NCBI RefSeq assembly: GCF_047777955.1 | Contig: NZ_CP180537.1 | Coordinates: 3,782,001-3,846,000 of the forward strand | Source of the DNA: Didemnitutus sp047777955 | GTDB lineage: Bacteria > Verrucomicrobiota > Verrucomicrobiia > Opitutales > Opitutaceae | Direction: 5' to 3' | DNA length: 64,000 nt | Shown here: positions 53,332-61,546 of the stretch, one piece after another | Layout: each line of letters opens with the position of its first letter | Position numbering within the stretch: the first letter of the stretch is position 1 | Made by a program: the position numbers and the translations under genes | Notes under the pieces: generated by a model | Told to the model about the DNA's origin: nothing | The model's database searches: none | The model's input: the letters and a program-made list of their open reading frames with translations, nothing else

Positions 53332-53934
53332 TCACTTCCGCTGGGCGATGAAGTAGACGTGCGACTCCGGCCACTGGTCGAATTCGAAGTGCCGCAGCAC
53401 CATGCCCGCCGCCGCCAACGTCCGCAGGATCGCCGGCACGCCCGGCGTCGCGTGATACAGCGGCACGCCGTGACACGGGTTCGTGACCTCGTGCGGCCCG
53501 TCCAATCCGCCCGCCGAGAAGATCAGCACGCCGCCCGGCTCGAGGGCGCCGCCGAGTTTCGCGAGCACGGCCAGCTGCCGCTCGCCCGGCAGGTGCCAGA
53601 TGCTGTCCCAGGCCGTGATGAAGCCGTAGCGATGCGGCGGCGACCAGACACCGACGTCCGCCTGGTGAAACGTCGCGCCCGGTCGCGCCCGGCGCGCGAG
53701 TTCGAGCATGCGGGGCGAGAGGTCGAGCCCCTCGACCGTCCAGCCGTGCCGCACCAGCAGGTCGCGGAAGCGCGGGTTCGCGCCGCAGCCGACGTCGAGC
53801 GCGGCGCCGCGGCGCGGAGCGGTGAAAGCCAGCGCGCGCTCGTGCGCCGCCAGGCCGTTCGTGGCGGGAAAGTCCGGCGCCGCCCAGTGTTCCCCGATGC
53901 GATCGTAGACGGCGGCGATGTCGCGCGGCTCCAT
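53332..53934 (-). CDS. Class I SAM-dependent methyltransferase
   Basis: The protein has 200 aa. Motif I is ALDVGCGANPRF, followed by VEGLDLSPRMLELARR, then FITAWDSIWHLP and LEPGGVLIFSAGG. These residues form the S-adenosylmethionine pocket of a Rossmann methyltransferase. The substrate is unknown; the size fits small-molecule acceptors. ATG at 53934 begins MEPRDIAAVYDRIGEHW. It is divergent from the WYL regulator gene by about 100 bp, so the regulator may control it. Confidence 0.82.
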   Translation of the reverse strand: MEPRDIAAVYDRIGEHWAAPDFPATNGLAAHERALAFTAPRRGAALDVGCGANPRFRDLLVRHGWTVEGLDLSPRMLELARRARPGATFHQADVGVWSPPHRYGFITAWDSIWHLPGERQLAVLAKLGGALEPGGVLIFSAGGLDGPHEVTNPCHGVPLYHATPGVPAILRTLAAAGMVLRHFEFDQWPESHVYFIAQRK

Positions 53935-54034
53935 GCCGCGAGCAAAGCCGGCGCCCCGCGCGGGCCAAGCGCGTTCGCGCGGCCCTTGCGCTTTTTCCGC
54001 GTTTCGTCTGATTCGGGGCGGATCGCCCGCCCGC

Positions 54035-55051
54035 ATGTCGAAAGCCCTGCCCTCCTCCCGCCCCCCGCTCGCGCGCATGCTGCGCATCCACGAGATCCTG
54101 CAGGACGGCCGCCAGACCAACGGCACCAAGCTCGCCGAGCAGCTCGAGGTCTCGACCAAGACGATCATGCGCGACCTCGCGTTCATGCGCGACCAGCTCG
54201 ACCTGCCCTGCGAATACGACCCGCAGACCTTCACCTGGCGCTACGCCTACCCGGTGAAGAACTTTCCCACCGTGCAGATCAGCGAGGGCGAACTGCTCGC
54301 GCTGCTCGTCGCCCGCAAGGCGCTCGAGCAATACAAGGGCACGCCCTACCACGACCAGCTCGCGCATGCCTTCGACAAGCTCTCCGCCGGCCTGAACGAC
54401 CGCATCAGCTTCTCGCCCAGCGGCACGATGGGGAACATCTCGTTTCACCAGGCCGGCCTCGGCCGCTCCGACCTCAAGCTCTTCGAGAAGCTCTCCCGCG
54501 CCGTCAACGAGTCGCGCGAGGTCGCCTTCGACTACAAGAAGCCCGCCGGCGCCGCGGTCGAGCGCCGCCGCGTGCAGCCCTACCACCTCGCGAACCGCGA
54601 GAGCGCCTGGTATCTCGTCGGTCACGACCTCGACCGCGGCTCGCTGCGGACCTTCGCCCTCGTGCGCATGCAGACCCTCGTCGTCGCGGAGCGGAAATTC
54701 GCGCGGCCGGCCGACTTCTCGCCCGAGAAGTTCTTCGGCAAGGCCTTCGGCGCCTTCGTCGGCACCGGCGACTACCGCGTGACCGTGCGCTTCGCCGCCG
54801 CGGTCGCGGACCAGATCCGCGAGCGCTTTTGGCACGAGTCGCAGGAAACGCGCGACCTGCCCGACGGCGGTCTCGAGTTCTCCGTCCAGCTCGGCGGGCT
54901 CGACGAGATCGTCCGCTGGATCCTCGGCTGGGGCGGCGACGCGGAGGTCGTCACGCCGAAGGAGCTGCGCGACCTCGTCCGCGCCAAGGCGGAGGCGATC
55001 GGCCAGCGCTACGCGCCCGCCCCGGCGGCCGCGCGGACGCGGAAGCCCTGA
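54035..55051 (+). CDS. HTH-WYL domain transcriptional regulator
   Basis: The protein has 338 aa. A DeoR-like winged helix opens it (RMLRIHEILQDGRQTNGTKLAEQLEVSTKTIMRDLAFMR). The WYL domain follows with RRVQPYHLANRESAWYLVGHDL, and the C-terminal WCX extension ends with VEVVTPKELRDLV-like text. WYL proteins bind nucleotides or nucleic acid and regulate stress and DNA-damage genes. ATG 54035 is chosen over upstream starts. Targets are unknown; the divergent methyltransferase is one candidate. Confidence 0.87.
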   Translation: MSKALPSSRPPLARMLRIHEILQDGRQTNGTKLAEQLEVSTKTIMRDLAFMRDQLDLPCEYDPQTFTWRYAYPVKNFPTVQISEGELLALLVARKALEQYKGTPYHDQLAHAFDKLSAGLNDRISFSPSGTMGNISFHQAGLGRSDLKLFEKLSRAVNESREVAFDYKKPAGAAVERRRVQPYHLANRESAWYLVGHDLDRGSLRTFALVRMQTLVVAERKFARPADFSPEKFFGKAFGAFVGTGDYRVTVRFAAAVADQIRERFWHESQETRDLPDGGLEFSVQLGGLDEIVRWILGWGGDAEVVTPKELRDLVRAKAEAIGQRYAPAPAAARTRKP

Positions 55052-55070
55052 GCCGCGGGCGGCGCGCCGC

Positions 55071-55544
55071 TCACGCCGCGAGCGGACGCAGCGTGGCCGG
55101 CACGAGTTCGGAGAGCATCGACGGCTTGCGCCCGGCGGGCAGGCGGCGGCGGACCGGCGCGGGCTTGGGCCCGAGATTGACCGCGAGGCGCTGCATCAGC
55201 AGCTCGATGCGCTGCGCGGAAATCCGCCAGTCGGCCCCGGCGGGGTGATACCACTCGAAGCCGAACGACACGCTGCCCTGCCCCGCGCCGTAGCTGACGA
55301 CCGGGTGGCCCTCGACCGCCAGCTCGTGGAACAGCTCGATGCCGCTCGCGAGCAGGCGCTCCTCGGCGACCGAGATGAAGCACTTCACCTGCTGGCCGTG
55401 CGGCTTGGCCCCGAGGGCGAGGCGAAACTCGCAATCCGGGCCGGTGTGGACGAGTTCCTCGTAGTCCTCGCTGGTGCGAAGACCGAGGAGAGCGAGGGCG
55501 GAGCGGCATTCGATGAGCGGCGTGCGGAGCGTGAAGGTGTTCAT
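55071..55544 (-). CDS. Protein of unknown function (157 aa)
   Basis: ATG at 55544 gives MNTFTLRTPLIECRSALALLGLRTSEDYEELVHTG, then AKPHGQQVKCFISVAEERLLASGIELFHE. The middle YGAGQGSVSFGFEWYHPAGADWRISAQRIELLMQ is well-formed alpha/beta sequence without low complexity. I do not recognise a family. It is preceded by non-coding sequence and is convergent with the WYL gene. Confidence 0.55.
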   Translation of the reverse strand: MNTFTLRTPLIECRSALALLGLRTSEDYEELVHTGPDCEFRLALGAKPHGQQVKCFISVAEERLLASGIELFHELAVEGHPVVSYGAGQGSVSFGFEWYHPAGADWRISAQRIELLMQRLAVNLGPKPAPVRRRLPAGRKPSMLSELVPATLRPLAA

Positions 55545-55661
55545 GGGCGGTGAGGAGGTTATGCGCCCACTCTACTCCCTGGGGTCGGACATGCGCCGTC
55601 CCACCCTCCGGATGCCCCGAAAATTTCTTCCAGATCCGTTCCCGCCCTATCGCCGCGCCAA

Positions 55662-55690
55662 GGGGCTGCCGCCCGACCGGCGACAGCCCC
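55662..55690 (-). terminator. Hairpin behind the TonB receptor gene
   Basis: GGGGCTGCCGCC at 55662-55673 pairs with GGCGACAGCCCC at 55679-55690, one G-U pair, 5-nt loop. It stands 16 bp after the receptor's stop on the minus strand; the T tail is weak (TTGG). Confidence 0.5.
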
Positions 55691-55705
55691 GGGGACGGAC
55701 GGAGC

Positions 55706-57727
55706 TCAGAACTCGAACCGGACGCCGGCGGTGACATCGCGCCCCGGCAAAGGCGCGATGTCCTTCAAAAACGACGTGTGCACGCGCGCGGTGGCGTCGG
55801 TGAGGTTGGTGCCGCGCGCGAACAACTCGCCGTGGACGCCGCCGAGGCGGAAGCGGCGTGCGACCGAGGCGCCGGCGAGGCCGTAGCCGGCGGTTGCCGT
55901 CTCGTTCGGCGCGATGCGATCCTGGCGCGCCGCCGTGTGCAGCTCGGTCGTGAAACTCCAGTCGCCGACGCGGTAATCGAGCGCGACGCCGAGCCGCGAC
56001 GGCGGGATCCGCGGAAGCGGCTGAGCGGTGTCGAGGTTGTCGGCGCGGACCGTGTCGGCGGTGAAGCGCAGGTCGACGCGCGAGCGCTTCGTCTCGACCA
56101 GGTGCGCGGTCAGTTCCAGCTCGGCGCCGTAGAAGCGCGCGGCGCCCTGGCCGAACCGGTAGACGGGCAGGCCGGAAACGGCGTCGGTCGCGCCGGTCGC
56201 CTCCTCGAAGATGAAGCCGTCAAAGCGGTTCACGAACGCCGTCACCGCGCCCGACCAGAGGCCGGCGCGCTTGCGCAGCGTGAGGTCGGCGCCGCGCACC
56301 TTCTCAGGCCGCAGCGCGGCATCGCCGATCTCGTAGGCGCCGGTGCCGGCGTGCGGACCGTCGACGAAGAGCTCCTGCGCGTTCGGCGCGCGCTCGCTGT
56401 CGGTCAGCGAGAGCGCGAGTGAGCAGTCGGCGGGCAGTTTCCAGATCGCGCCGGCGGAGAACGCCGCCAGCGTGTCGCGGCGCGCGGCGAAGGCCGCCCC
56501 GGCGCCGGGCGCGAGCCGCTGCTGCTCGGCGCGGGCGCCGAACTCCCAGGTCACGCCCGGTTGCACGAGCTCCTCGTAGACGAACACCGCGCGGTTGCTC
56601 GTCCGCGTGGCGGGCAGGATCGCCTCCTCGCCCGCGGTCGAGAAATCGCTGCGCGAGGCCTGGAAGCCGACCGCGCCGGTCAGCGGGCCGACCGGCGCGT
56701 GCATCAGCTCGAGCCGGCCCTCGTAGCCGCGGTTCTTGAACACGGTGCCGACGACACCGGACTCGAACTCCGTGTGCTGGTAGCGCGAGAGGCCGAGCTG
56801 GAACTTCGCCGCGCGCAGCCAGTCGACCGGCTGCAGCGCCTCGCCGTGGAAATCCCAGCGGCGCTGCCGCAGGTCGATCGTCACGTCCGGCTCCGCCACC
56901 GTGCCGTAGCGCGTGCCGAGCCCGGAGTAGGAAACGCCGAAATGACCGGCGTCGCCGAAGAAGCGCGTGAGCCCCGCGCCCGCGCCCTGGCCCGTCGACG
57001 CACTGTTCACGAGCGTGCCACGAGTGACCGGCTCGCCGGCGGCGGCGAGTTCGACGCGCCTGGCGTCGTCGGCGGCGTAGCCGGGGATGCGGACGTCGCC
57101 GGACTCGCGCTGGAACCCGTCGAGTCGCCACGCCCAGTCGCCGGCGGCGCCGGTGAGCACGGCGGCGCCCGCGCGTTCGGCGGCGGCGGAGCCGGCGCGC
57201 GTCTCGAAGCGGCCCGCGAGGGCGTGCGCCGGCTTCTCCTCCGGGATGCGCGAGTCGACGACGTTGACGATGCCGCCGATGGCCGAGCCGCCGTAGAGCA
57301 GCGCGGCCGGGCCGCGCACGAGCTCGATGCGGTCGATGAGCAGCGGATCGAGGCTGACCGCGTGGTCGGGGCTGACGACGGAGGCGTCCATCGTGCCGAC
57401 GCCGCCGGAGAGCACGCGGATGCGGTCGCTGCCCATGCCGCGGATCACCGGGCGAGAGGCGCTCGGCCCGAAATAGGTCGAGGTGACGCCGGGTTGCTGC
57501 GCCAGCGTCTCGCCGAGCGAGAGCTGCTTCGCGAGGTCGAGCTGCGGCCCGCCGAGGACGGCGGCGGGCTGGGCGATCTCGTCGACCGCGCGCGCGAGCG
57601 GGCTGGCGGTGACGACGAACTCGCCAAGTTTGACTTGGGGCTCCGGCGCCGGATCGGCGGGAGCGGTTCGGGCGGACGCGACCAGCGCGCCGCCGCAGAG
57701 GACGGAGAGGGAAAGGAATTTTTTCAT
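55706..57727 (-). CDS. TonB-dependent receptor, ZnuD-like
   Basis: The protein has 673 aa. A signal peptide (MKKFLSLSVLCGGALVASART) leads to a plug with VKLGEFVVTASPLARAVDEIAQ, RPVIRGMGSDRIRVLSGGVG, DASVVSPDHAVSLDPL and IELVRGPAALLYGGSAIGGIVNVVD. The SPDHAV stretch is shared with ZnuD zinc receptors. The 22-strand barrel ends GVRFEF, the usual assembly signal. Such receptors take up metal or chelate across the outer membrane with TonB energy. A His-rich exported protein precedes it, which supports a metal role. ATG at 57727. Confidence 0.88.
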   Translation of the reverse strand: MKKFLSLSVLCGGALVASARTAPADPAPEPQVKLGEFVVTASPLARAVDEIAQPAAVLGGPQLDLAKQLSLGETLAQQPGVTSTYFGPSASRPVIRGMGSDRIRVLSGGVGTMDASVVSPDHAVSLDPLLIDRIELVRGPAALLYGGSAIGGIVNVVDSRIPEEKPAHALAGRFETRAGSAAAERAGAAVLTGAAGDWAWRLDGFQRESGDVRIPGYAADDARRVELAAAGEPVTRGTLVNSASTGQGAGAGLTRFFGDAGHFGVSYSGLGTRYGTVAEPDVTIDLRQRRWDFHGEALQPVDWLRAAKFQLGLSRYQHTEFESGVVGTVFKNRGYEGRLELMHAPVGPLTGAVGFQASRSDFSTAGEEAILPATRTSNRAVFVYEELVQPGVTWEFGARAEQQRLAPGAGAAFAARRDTLAAFSAGAIWKLPADCSLALSLTDSERAPNAQELFVDGPHAGTGAYEIGDAALRPEKVRGADLTLRKRAGLWSGAVTAFVNRFDGFIFEEATGATDAVSGLPVYRFGQGAARFYGAELELTAHLVETKRSRVDLRFTADTVRADNLDTAQPLPRIPPSRLGVALDYRVGDWSFTTELHTAARQDRIAPNETATAGYGLAGASVARRFRLGGVHGELFARGTNLTDATARVHTSFLKDIAPLPGRDVTAGVRFEF

Positions 57728-57832
57728 GCTGAACGGACGGACGTGCCGGCGGGGACGCACCCCGCCGGCAGGAGGAGACGGACGACGAACAGCGGCGCGC
57801 TCACGCGAGCGCCCGCGCCTCGGGATCGTGGT

Positions 57833-58156
57833 TCAGCAGCGCGGCGGCCCGCAGGCCGGCCGGAGCAGGTAGTGCGGCGGCGCCCAGTCGTGCGTGCGCG
57901 GCGCGGCGACGCGGCCGAGCTCGCGCGCGTCGGTGACGCGGTGCAGCGCCGGCGCCGCGTCGAGCGCGGCGGCGCCGTGGGCGAAGAGCGTCACGGCGCA
58001 CTCGTGCGCGTGGTCGCCGCTGTCGCCGTGCAGAGCGGCGTGCAGCTCGGGACTCGCCGCCAGCACGCCCAGCGCCCACACCGTCACCGCCAGCAGCGCC
58101 GCGAGCCAGCGCGAGGAGCGCGGCGGGGGCGAGACTGGGGACAGGCGGCGGAGCAT
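57833..58156 (-). CDS. Small exported or membrane protein with His-rich motif (107 aa)
   Basis: MLRRLSPVSPPPRSSRWLAALLAVTVWALGVLAAS is a membrane or signal segment. The following PELHAALHGDSGDHAHECAVTLFAHG has five histidines and one Cys and looks metal-binding. The frame ends at 57833; a shifted frame continues to 57801, so the end is uncertain. DUF2946-like proteins with a similar plan often stand beside TonB metal receptors. It lies about 105 bp upstream of the ZnuD-like gene on the same strand. Confidence 0.6.
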   Translation of the reverse strand: MLRRLSPVSPPPRSSRWLAALLAVTVWALGVLAASPELHAALHGDSGDHAHECAVTLFAHGAAALDAAPALHRVTDARELGRVAAPRTHDWAPPHYLLRPACGPPRC

Positions 58157-58275
58157 GCGCGCAAGGTTGGCAAGTCGCGGCGATCGTCAAGCCCGCGGCG
58201 CGTCCCCGGCGGCGCCCGACACGCGTCCGGCCGTTAACCGATTGAGTTTTCCCCCGCCGCCCGCACTGTGGCGGG

Positions 58276-58986
58276 ATGCTCAAGCGTTTCGCAGTGCCGG
58301 CGCTGTTGGCCGGTCTCGTTCTGGCTCTCGCCAGTTGCGTCAATCCCCCGTCGCGCACCCCCAGCCGCGACGCCACCGCTCCGGCCGCCGCCGCGACCGC
58401 CGAGCCCTACAACCTTTACCTGCTCAAGCAGGACATCAAGGCCTACATCGACGACGGCCGCTACGAGGCCGGGCTCGCCGCCGTCGCCGCGGAAGCCAAG
58501 GCGTGGATCGAGCAGCGCGCCGCCCGCGGGGGCGGGAAGCTCGCGGTGGTCTTCGACCTCGACGAGACCCTGCTGTCGAACCTGCACCACATGCGCGCGA
58601 TGGACTTCGGCTACGTGCCGAAGCTCTGGGACGAGTGGGTCGCGGAGGCCGACGCCACGCCGATCGCGCCCGTGCGCGAAGTCTACCTCGCCGCCCGCGC
58701 GAAGAACCTCGCGATCATCTTCATCACCGGCCGCAAGACCTCCGACCAGCCCGGCACGGAGAACAATCTCCGCGCCGACGGCCTCGGCGGCTACACCCGG
58801 GTGTTCTACAAGCCGAACGGCTACGTCGGCACGACGGAGAGCTTCAAGACCGCCACGCGCAAGAAGCTCGTCGAAGCGGAGGGCTACACGATCATCGCCA
58901 ACATCGGCGACCAGGCCAGCGACCTCGCCGGCGGCTACGCCGAGCGGACCTTCAAGCTGCCGAATCCCTTCTACATCGCGAAGTGA
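58276..58986 (+). CDS. HAD superfamily class C acid phosphatase lipoprotein (e(P4)-like)
   Basis: The protein has 236 aa. The lipobox LASC (ALASCVNPPSRT) anchors it to the outer or inner membrane. HAD motif I is VFDLDETLLSN, with the nucleophile Asp and the acid/base Asp; IIFITGRK is motif II, and IGDQASDLAGGY gives motif IV. Class C phosphatases remove phosphate from nucleotides and other monoesters outside the cytosol. It is divergent from the His-rich gene. Confidence 0.88.
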   Translation: MLKRFAVPALLAGLVLALASCVNPPSRTPSRDATAPAAAATAEPYNLYLLKQDIKAYIDDGRYEAGLAAVAAEAKAWIEQRAARGGGKLAVVFDLDETLLSNLHHMRAMDFGYVPKLWDEWVAEADATPIAPVREVYLAARAKNLAIIFITGRKTSDQPGTENNLRADGLGGYTRVFYKPNGYVGTTESFKTATRKKLVEAEGYTIIANIGDQASDLAGGYAERTFKLPNPFYIAK

Positions 58987-59093
58987 ACGGCCCGCCTGTG
59001 GCCGGTCGCCGGCGGTGAACGGGTGGAAACCGATTGCCGCGTCGCCTGTCCACGCCTCAGCCCCACCCGCTCCCGACCGCTCCCGTCCACCGG

Positions 59094-61364
59094 ATGCTTT
59101 ACGCCCTCACGATCTTCCTCGGCGCGTTCCTGCTCTTCCTCGTCCAGCCGCTGATCGGCAAATACATCCTGCCCTGGTTCGGCGGCGGGCCCGGCGTGTG
59201 GACGACCTGCCTGCTGTTTTTCCAGACCCTGCTGCTCGCCGGCTACGCCTACGCGCACTTCACGTCGACGCGCCTGAAGCCGCGCACGCAGGCGCTCACG
59301 CACCTCGTCCTCCTCGCGCTGTCGCTGGCGTGGCTGCCGATCATCCCCGACACGGCGTGGAAACCGGCCGCGGGCGACGAGCCGACGCGCCGCATCCTCC
59401 TGCTGCTGACGGCGACGCTCGGCCTGCCGTATCTGCTGCTCTCCGCCACCGGGCCGCTGCTGCAGCGCTGGTTCAGCCTGCGCCATCCCGGCCAGTCGCC
59501 CTACCGGCTCTACGCGCTCTCGAACGTCGGCTCGCTGCTCGCGCTGCTCGGGTATCCGTTCGCGATCGAGCCGCTGCTCGCGCGCTCGACGCAGGCCTGG
59601 GGCTGGTCGGCCGCGCTCGTGCTTTTCGCCGGGCTGTGCGGCGCCTGCGCGTGGCAAATCCGCCGCGCCGATCCGCCGGCGCCCGCCGCGCCGGCCACGG
59701 CCGACGATGACACCGCCGCGGACCAGCCGACGCGCCTGCAGCGCTTCTTCTGGCTCGCGCTGCCCGCGGTCGCCTCGGTGCTGTTGGTGGCGACCACGAG
59801 CAAGCTGTGCGTCGACGTCGCGGTGATCCCGTTCCTCTGGGTGCTGCCGCTCGCGCTCTACCTGCTGAGCTTCATCCTGTGCTTCGACCACCCGCGCTGG
59901 TATGCGCGCGGCGTCTTCGCCGCGCTGTTCGTCCTCGCCTGCGTGGCGGTGGGCTACTTCGTCTCCAGCGGCCTGCATGCGCCGATCGCGCAGCAGATCA
60001 CCGGCTACTGTGCGGCGCTCTTCGTCGCGTGCATGATCTGCCACGGCGAGGCCTACCGCCTGCGGCCGGCACCGCGGCACCTCACGAGCTTCTACCTCCA
60101 CCTCGCGACCGGCGGCGCGCTCGGCGGCTTCTTCGTCGCGGTGGTCGCGCCGCTCGTGTTCAACGACTATTACGAGCTCCACCTCGGCTACTGGGCGCTG
60201 GCGTATCTGCTCGCCGCGCTCGCCCTCGTGCAGCGCAGCCGCACCATCGTCCTCGGCATCGGCGCCGGCACGCTGGCGGGCGTGGCGCTGCTGCCGCTGT
60301 TCTTCCTCGGCCGGGCGACGGAGCCGGGCCCGCTCGCGCAGCTGAAGAACTACTACGCCACCTACCACGCCTTCTACGTCGAATACCGCTGGTGGGCCGC
60401 CGCGGTGCTGCTCGTGCTCCTGTGGTCGCTGCGCGGCGCGATCCGCGCGCGCGACGACGAGTGGCGCGTGCGCTTCTCCTTCCTGCCGCTTGCGCTCACC
60501 GCCCTGCTCGGAGCGGTCTTCTTCATCCAGATCACCGGCACGAACGCCGGCCTGATCGACGCCTCGCGCAATTTCTACGGCACGCTCAAGGTCCGCCCCT
60601 TTGGCGAGCCGGGCTCGATCTCCTACAGCTACCTGCTCAGCCACGGCATCACCACGCACGGCCTGCAGTTCGCCCGCCCGCCCTACAACACCTGGGCCAC
60701 GACCTACTACGGCCCGAAGAGCGGCATCGGCCTCGCGCTCGAGCACGCCGCGCCGAAGCCGGGCGGGCGCCGCTTCGGCTTCGTCGGTCTCGGCGCGGGC
60801 ACGCTCGCCGCCTACGGGCAGGCCGGCGACCAGTTGCGCATCTACGAGATCAACCCCGCCGTGCTCCACCTCGCCCGCGAGCGCTTCACCTACCTGACCC
60901 AGACCGCGGCCGACGTGAAGATCGTGCTCGGCGACGCGCGCCTCGCGATGGAGGACGAGCTCGCCCACGACGCGCCGCAGCACTTCGACGTGCTCGCGCT
61001 CGACGCCTTCAGCAGCGACGCCATCCCCGTCCACCTCCTCACCGCGGAGGCCTTCGCCGTCTACCTGAAACACCTCCAGCCCGACGGCGTCATCGCAGTG
61101 CACATCTCCAACCGCTACCTCGACCTGCGCCCGGTGGTCGAGGCGCTGGCGCAGCGCTACCAGCTCAGCCTCGTCACCCTCTCCAACAATCCCAAGGACG
61201 ACGAGTGGTGGCTCTACCGCACCACCTGGATGCTGCTCAGCCGCGACCCGCTGAAGTTCGCCCACGCGGATTTCCAGGATGCGGCGGACGAGCCGCCGGA
61301 CGAGACGGCGCAGACCATCCTCTGGACGGACGACCGCGCGAGCCTCGTCGGCATCTTGCGCTGA
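59094..61364 (+). CDS. Multi-pass membrane protein with C-terminal spermidine-synthase-like domain
   Basis: The protein has 756 aa. More than ten helices fill residues 1-500, starting MLYALTIFLGAFLLFLVQPLIGKYILPWFGG, the usual opening of the fused membrane-SpeE family. The C-terminal Rossmann part has FGFVGLGAGTLAAYG, LRIYEINPAVL, and FDVLALDAFSSDAIPVHLL, the SAM-binding pattern of polyamine synthases. Known members are predicted aminopropyltransferases but activity and substrate are mostly untested. ATG at 59094 fits this opening. Confidence 0.85.
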   Translation: MLYALTIFLGAFLLFLVQPLIGKYILPWFGGGPGVWTTCLLFFQTLLLAGYAYAHFTSTRLKPRTQALTHLVLLALSLAWLPIIPDTAWKPAAGDEPTRRILLLLTATLGLPYLLLSATGPLLQRWFSLRHPGQSPYRLYALSNVGSLLALLGYPFAIEPLLARSTQAWGWSAALVLFAGLCGACAWQIRRADPPAPAAPATADDDTAADQPTRLQRFFWLALPAVASVLLVATTSKLCVDVAVIPFLWVLPLALYLLSFILCFDHPRWYARGVFAALFVLACVAVGYFVSSGLHAPIAQQITGYCAALFVACMICHGEAYRLRPAPRHLTSFYLHLATGGALGGFFVAVVAPLVFNDYYELHLGYWALAYLLAALALVQRSRTIVLGIGAGTLAGVALLPLFFLGRATEPGPLAQLKNYYATYHAFYVEYRWWAAAVLLVLLWSLRGAIRARDDEWRVRFSFLPLALTALLGAVFFIQITGTNAGLIDASRNFYGTLKVRPFGEPGSISYSYLLSHGITTHGLQFARPPYNTWATTYYGPKSGIGLALEHAAPKPGGRRFGFVGLGAGTLAAYGQAGDQLRIYEINPAVLHLARERFTYLTQTAADVKIVLGDARLAMEDELAHDAPQHFDVLALDAFSSDAIPVHLLTAEAFAVYLKHLQPDGVIAVHISNRYLDLRPVVEALAQRYQLSLVTLSNNPKDDEWWLYRTTWMLLSRDPLKFAHADFQDAADEPPDETAQTILWTDDRASLVGILR

Positions 61365-61481
61365 ACCTCCGCCGCGCTGGTCCCGCGGGGGCGCACGCCA
61401 TCGATCCGCGCGCGCTGCGCCTCGCGCTGGACTGGTTTCGCGGCGCGCTCTCCCCGGTGGCAAACGGCGGCCGCTGAAGCC

Positions 61482-61497
61482 TAGGTAGAAACACCTA
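61482..61497. promoter_or_regulatory. Inverted repeat upstream of the CHASE kinase (possible operator)
   Basis: TAGGT at 61482-61486 and ACCTA at 61493-61497 flank the hexamer AGAAAC. The block is A/T-rich against its surroundings and lies 50 bp before the ATG at 61547, a fitting place for a regulator site. Confidence 0.4.
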
Positions 61498-61546
61498 TTT
61501 CTCATTGCTATGCGCCGGCCGCCCTCCGTAGCGTCCGGGCTGAGTA

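Noticed and set aside
57801..58376. Longer shifted frame over the His-rich protein
   Set aside because: It reads Arg/Ala-rich text upstream; only the 57833-58156 frame has a membrane segment and a His motif. The exact C-terminus remains uncertain.
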